DNA of 64,000 nt from contig DASYBM010000009.1 of NCBI GenBank assembly GCA_036500765.1, forward strand, positions 186,001 through 250,000. Reading direction: 5' to 3'. Positions within the stretch are counted from its first letter, which is position 1. Each line of letters starts with the position of its first letter. This DNA is from Candidatus Sulfotelmatobacter sp. Lineage in GTDB: Bacteria; Acidobacteriota; Terriglobia; Terriglobales; Acidobacteriaceae. This document shows, piece by piece, positions 62,961 through 64,000 of the stretch. The notes under the pieces are model-generated. The model had not been told where the DNA came from. It did no database searches and saw only the letters and a list, made by a program, of their open reading frames with translations. Position numbers and translations under genes: made by a program.

Positions 62961-64000
62961 TCAACAATTTAGTTCCTTCAGCTTACTCTGCGACTTCTCA
63001 TGCAGTACAACCAGCTCCTGGCCTCGCCTGCGCAGTCCGTCCACTACTTTCTCGGGAGCCTTCGAAAGAAACTGCTCGTTGCCAAGTTGCTTTCGATTGT
63101 TGGTCAGCTCTTTCTCGATCTTCTCCAGTTCCTTCTTCAGGCGGTCGCACTCGGCGGCGACGTCGATCTTTCTTTCGTAGACCACATGCACATCGAAGCG
63201 AGCGGAACTGCGGGCCGCGGGCATGTTGGAGAGCGAGCTTTCCGCAAAGATAATTTTGTCGACACCCGCGAGGCGCTCGACTGCACCCCGATTCTGTTCG
63301 ATCATTTTACGAATTCCCGCTTCCGGCGCGAAAATCTCGACCGGCACTTTCAGCTTGGGCTCGACTTTAAGTTCGGCGCGCACATTGCGGACGGTTACTA
63401 TCAAGTCCTGCAAGATCGCCATTTCGGTTTCCGCAGCCATATCGAACTGTGTCTCATCCGCTTGCGGATAACTCGCCAGGGCAATCGACTTGTACGGCGG
63501 CTTTCCGTCGTATAGCGCGTGCCAGACTTCTTCAGTAATAAACGGCATGATCGGATGCAGCAGGCGCAGCGAGACGTCGAACAAATTGACGAGATTTGCA
63601 CAAGCGGCCTGTGCTGCGCCCTTGTCGCCTCCCTCGTCGTACATGAGCCGCGGCTTGATCAACTCCAGGTACCAGTCGCAGAACTCGCCCCAGAAAAAAT
63701 CGTAGATGCGATTGGCGGCCTCATGGAAGCGGTAGGCCGCGAGCGTGTCGTTTACATCGGCCGCAACGCGATTGAAGCGTGACAGAATCCATCGATCTTC
63801 GAGAGTCGCATTCCTCGTGTAGGGCGGACACTCCTGTCCGCCTCCGGGCCGCAGGCCCGGCTCGACTCTATCCACATTCATGAACATGAACCGCGCCGCA
63901 TTCCAGATTTTGTTCGCAAAAGCCCGGTAGCCGTCGGTGCGGCTCTCATTGAACGCAATGTCGGTGCCCGGCGCGGCCATCGCAGCCAGCGTAAAGCGCA
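62961..64000 (-). CDS. valS: Valyl-tRNA synthetase (3' part)
   Basis: C-terminal 345 or so residues of ValS; the 5' end is beyond the window. It begins in the LRFTLAAMAAPGTDIAFNESR segment just after the KMSKS region, continues with the anticodon-binding helices (WILSRFNRVAADVNDTL, WGEFCDWYLELIKPRL, PIMPFITEEVWHAL) and ends with the ValS coiled-coil arm (ECDRLKKELEKIEKELTNN, FLSKAPEKVVDGLRRRG). Between NVDRVEPG and LEDRWILSR there is an extra stretch, LRPGGGQECPPYTRN, encoded by a double-hairpin repeat (63823-63860). nadC is the next gene in the same direction. Confidence 0.94.
   Translation of the reverse strand, partial: RFTLAAMAAPGTDIAFNESRTDGYRAFANKIWNAARFMFMNVDRVEPGLRPGGGQECPPYTRNATLEDRWILSRFNRVAADVNDTLAAYRFHEAANRIYDFFWGEFCDWYLELIKPRLMYDEGGDKGAAQAACANLVNLFDVSLRLLHPIMPFITEEVWHALYDGKPPYKSIALASYPQADETQFDMAAETEMAILQDLIVTVRNVRAELKVEPKLKVPVEIFAPEAGIRKMIEQNRGAVERLAGVDKIIFAESSLSNMPAARSSARFDVHVVYERKIDVAAECDRLKKELEKIEKELTNNRKQLGNEQFLSKAPEKVVDGLRRRGQELVVLHEKSQSKLKELNC
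63823..63860. repeat. Double-hairpin repeat inside valS
   Basis: GGCGGACA/TGTCCGCC with a CTCC loop (63823-63842), then CCGGGCC/GGCCCGG with a GCA loop (63844-63860). Both stems are perfect and lie fully within the valS reading frame without breaking it. Confidence 0.88.

Overview
The window looks like one chromosomal stretch of an acidobacterium (Terriglobia/Koribacter-like). This is inferred from the GC-rich coding style, the alternative complex III plus caa3-oxidase cluster, the many signal-peptide beta-propellers, and the mix of HslUV, MutA-type methylmalonyl-CoA mutase and type III pantothenate kinase. There is no rRNA, tRNA, CRISPR array, prophage or transposase that I can support. Both ends cut genes: an LpxH-like phosphoesterase on the left and valS on the right.

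Layout. 1-3.1 kb: phosphoesterase, overlapping family 2 glycosyltransferase, two tandem outer-membrane barrels, a STAS protein. 3.1-6.9 kb: a LysR regulator divergent from leuA, then leuB; LeuA lacks its leucine-binding domain. 6.9-16.7 kb: beta-propeller, polyprenyl-phosphate-type glycosyltransferase, small proteins, methylmalonyl-CoA mutase catalytic subunit, secreted esterase, PgeF, a Crp/Fnr regulator, an HU/IHF protein. 16.9-22.2 kb: dagK-like/sppA, then purM-purN-tyrS. 22.4-30.8 kb: a large DUF3857/transglutaminase/TPR protein, a two-gene GIY-YIG + DGQHR pair, an amidase, an aldehyde dehydrogenase. 31.1-44.3 kb: a full respiratory cluster actABCDEF, an unknown membrane protein, sco and coxBACD, in which ACIII oxidises quinol and feeds an A2-type caa3 oxidase. 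44.4-50 kb: hslVU, a class III aminotransferase, a fibronectin lipoprotein, an FAH-family enzyme. 50.4-56.3 kb: small proteins, a DsrE-like gene with an in-frame TGA, comEC, rlmD. 56.5-64 kb: beta-propeller, HI0933 flavoprotein, coaX, birA, nadC, valS.

Three things stand out. (1) A DsrE-like gene (51674-52159, minus) has one in-frame TGA exactly where the family has the first Cys of a C-x-x-C pair; the frame is conserved on both sides, so it is a selenoprotein candidate or a very recent nonsense mutant. (2) Many gene borders carry short tandem ladders, mostly 13-15 nt, that re-copy the last codons plus the stop codon, or the start codon, of the neighbouring gene (crp, sco-coxB, coxC-coxD, an 85-aa gene, actC, the first glycosyltransferase, nadC). 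(3) Palindromic repeats are abundant: a nested four-arm element before dagK, a dispersed GTCATCCTGAGC-type family, and double-hairpin repeats that lie inside the reading frames of actE and valS.
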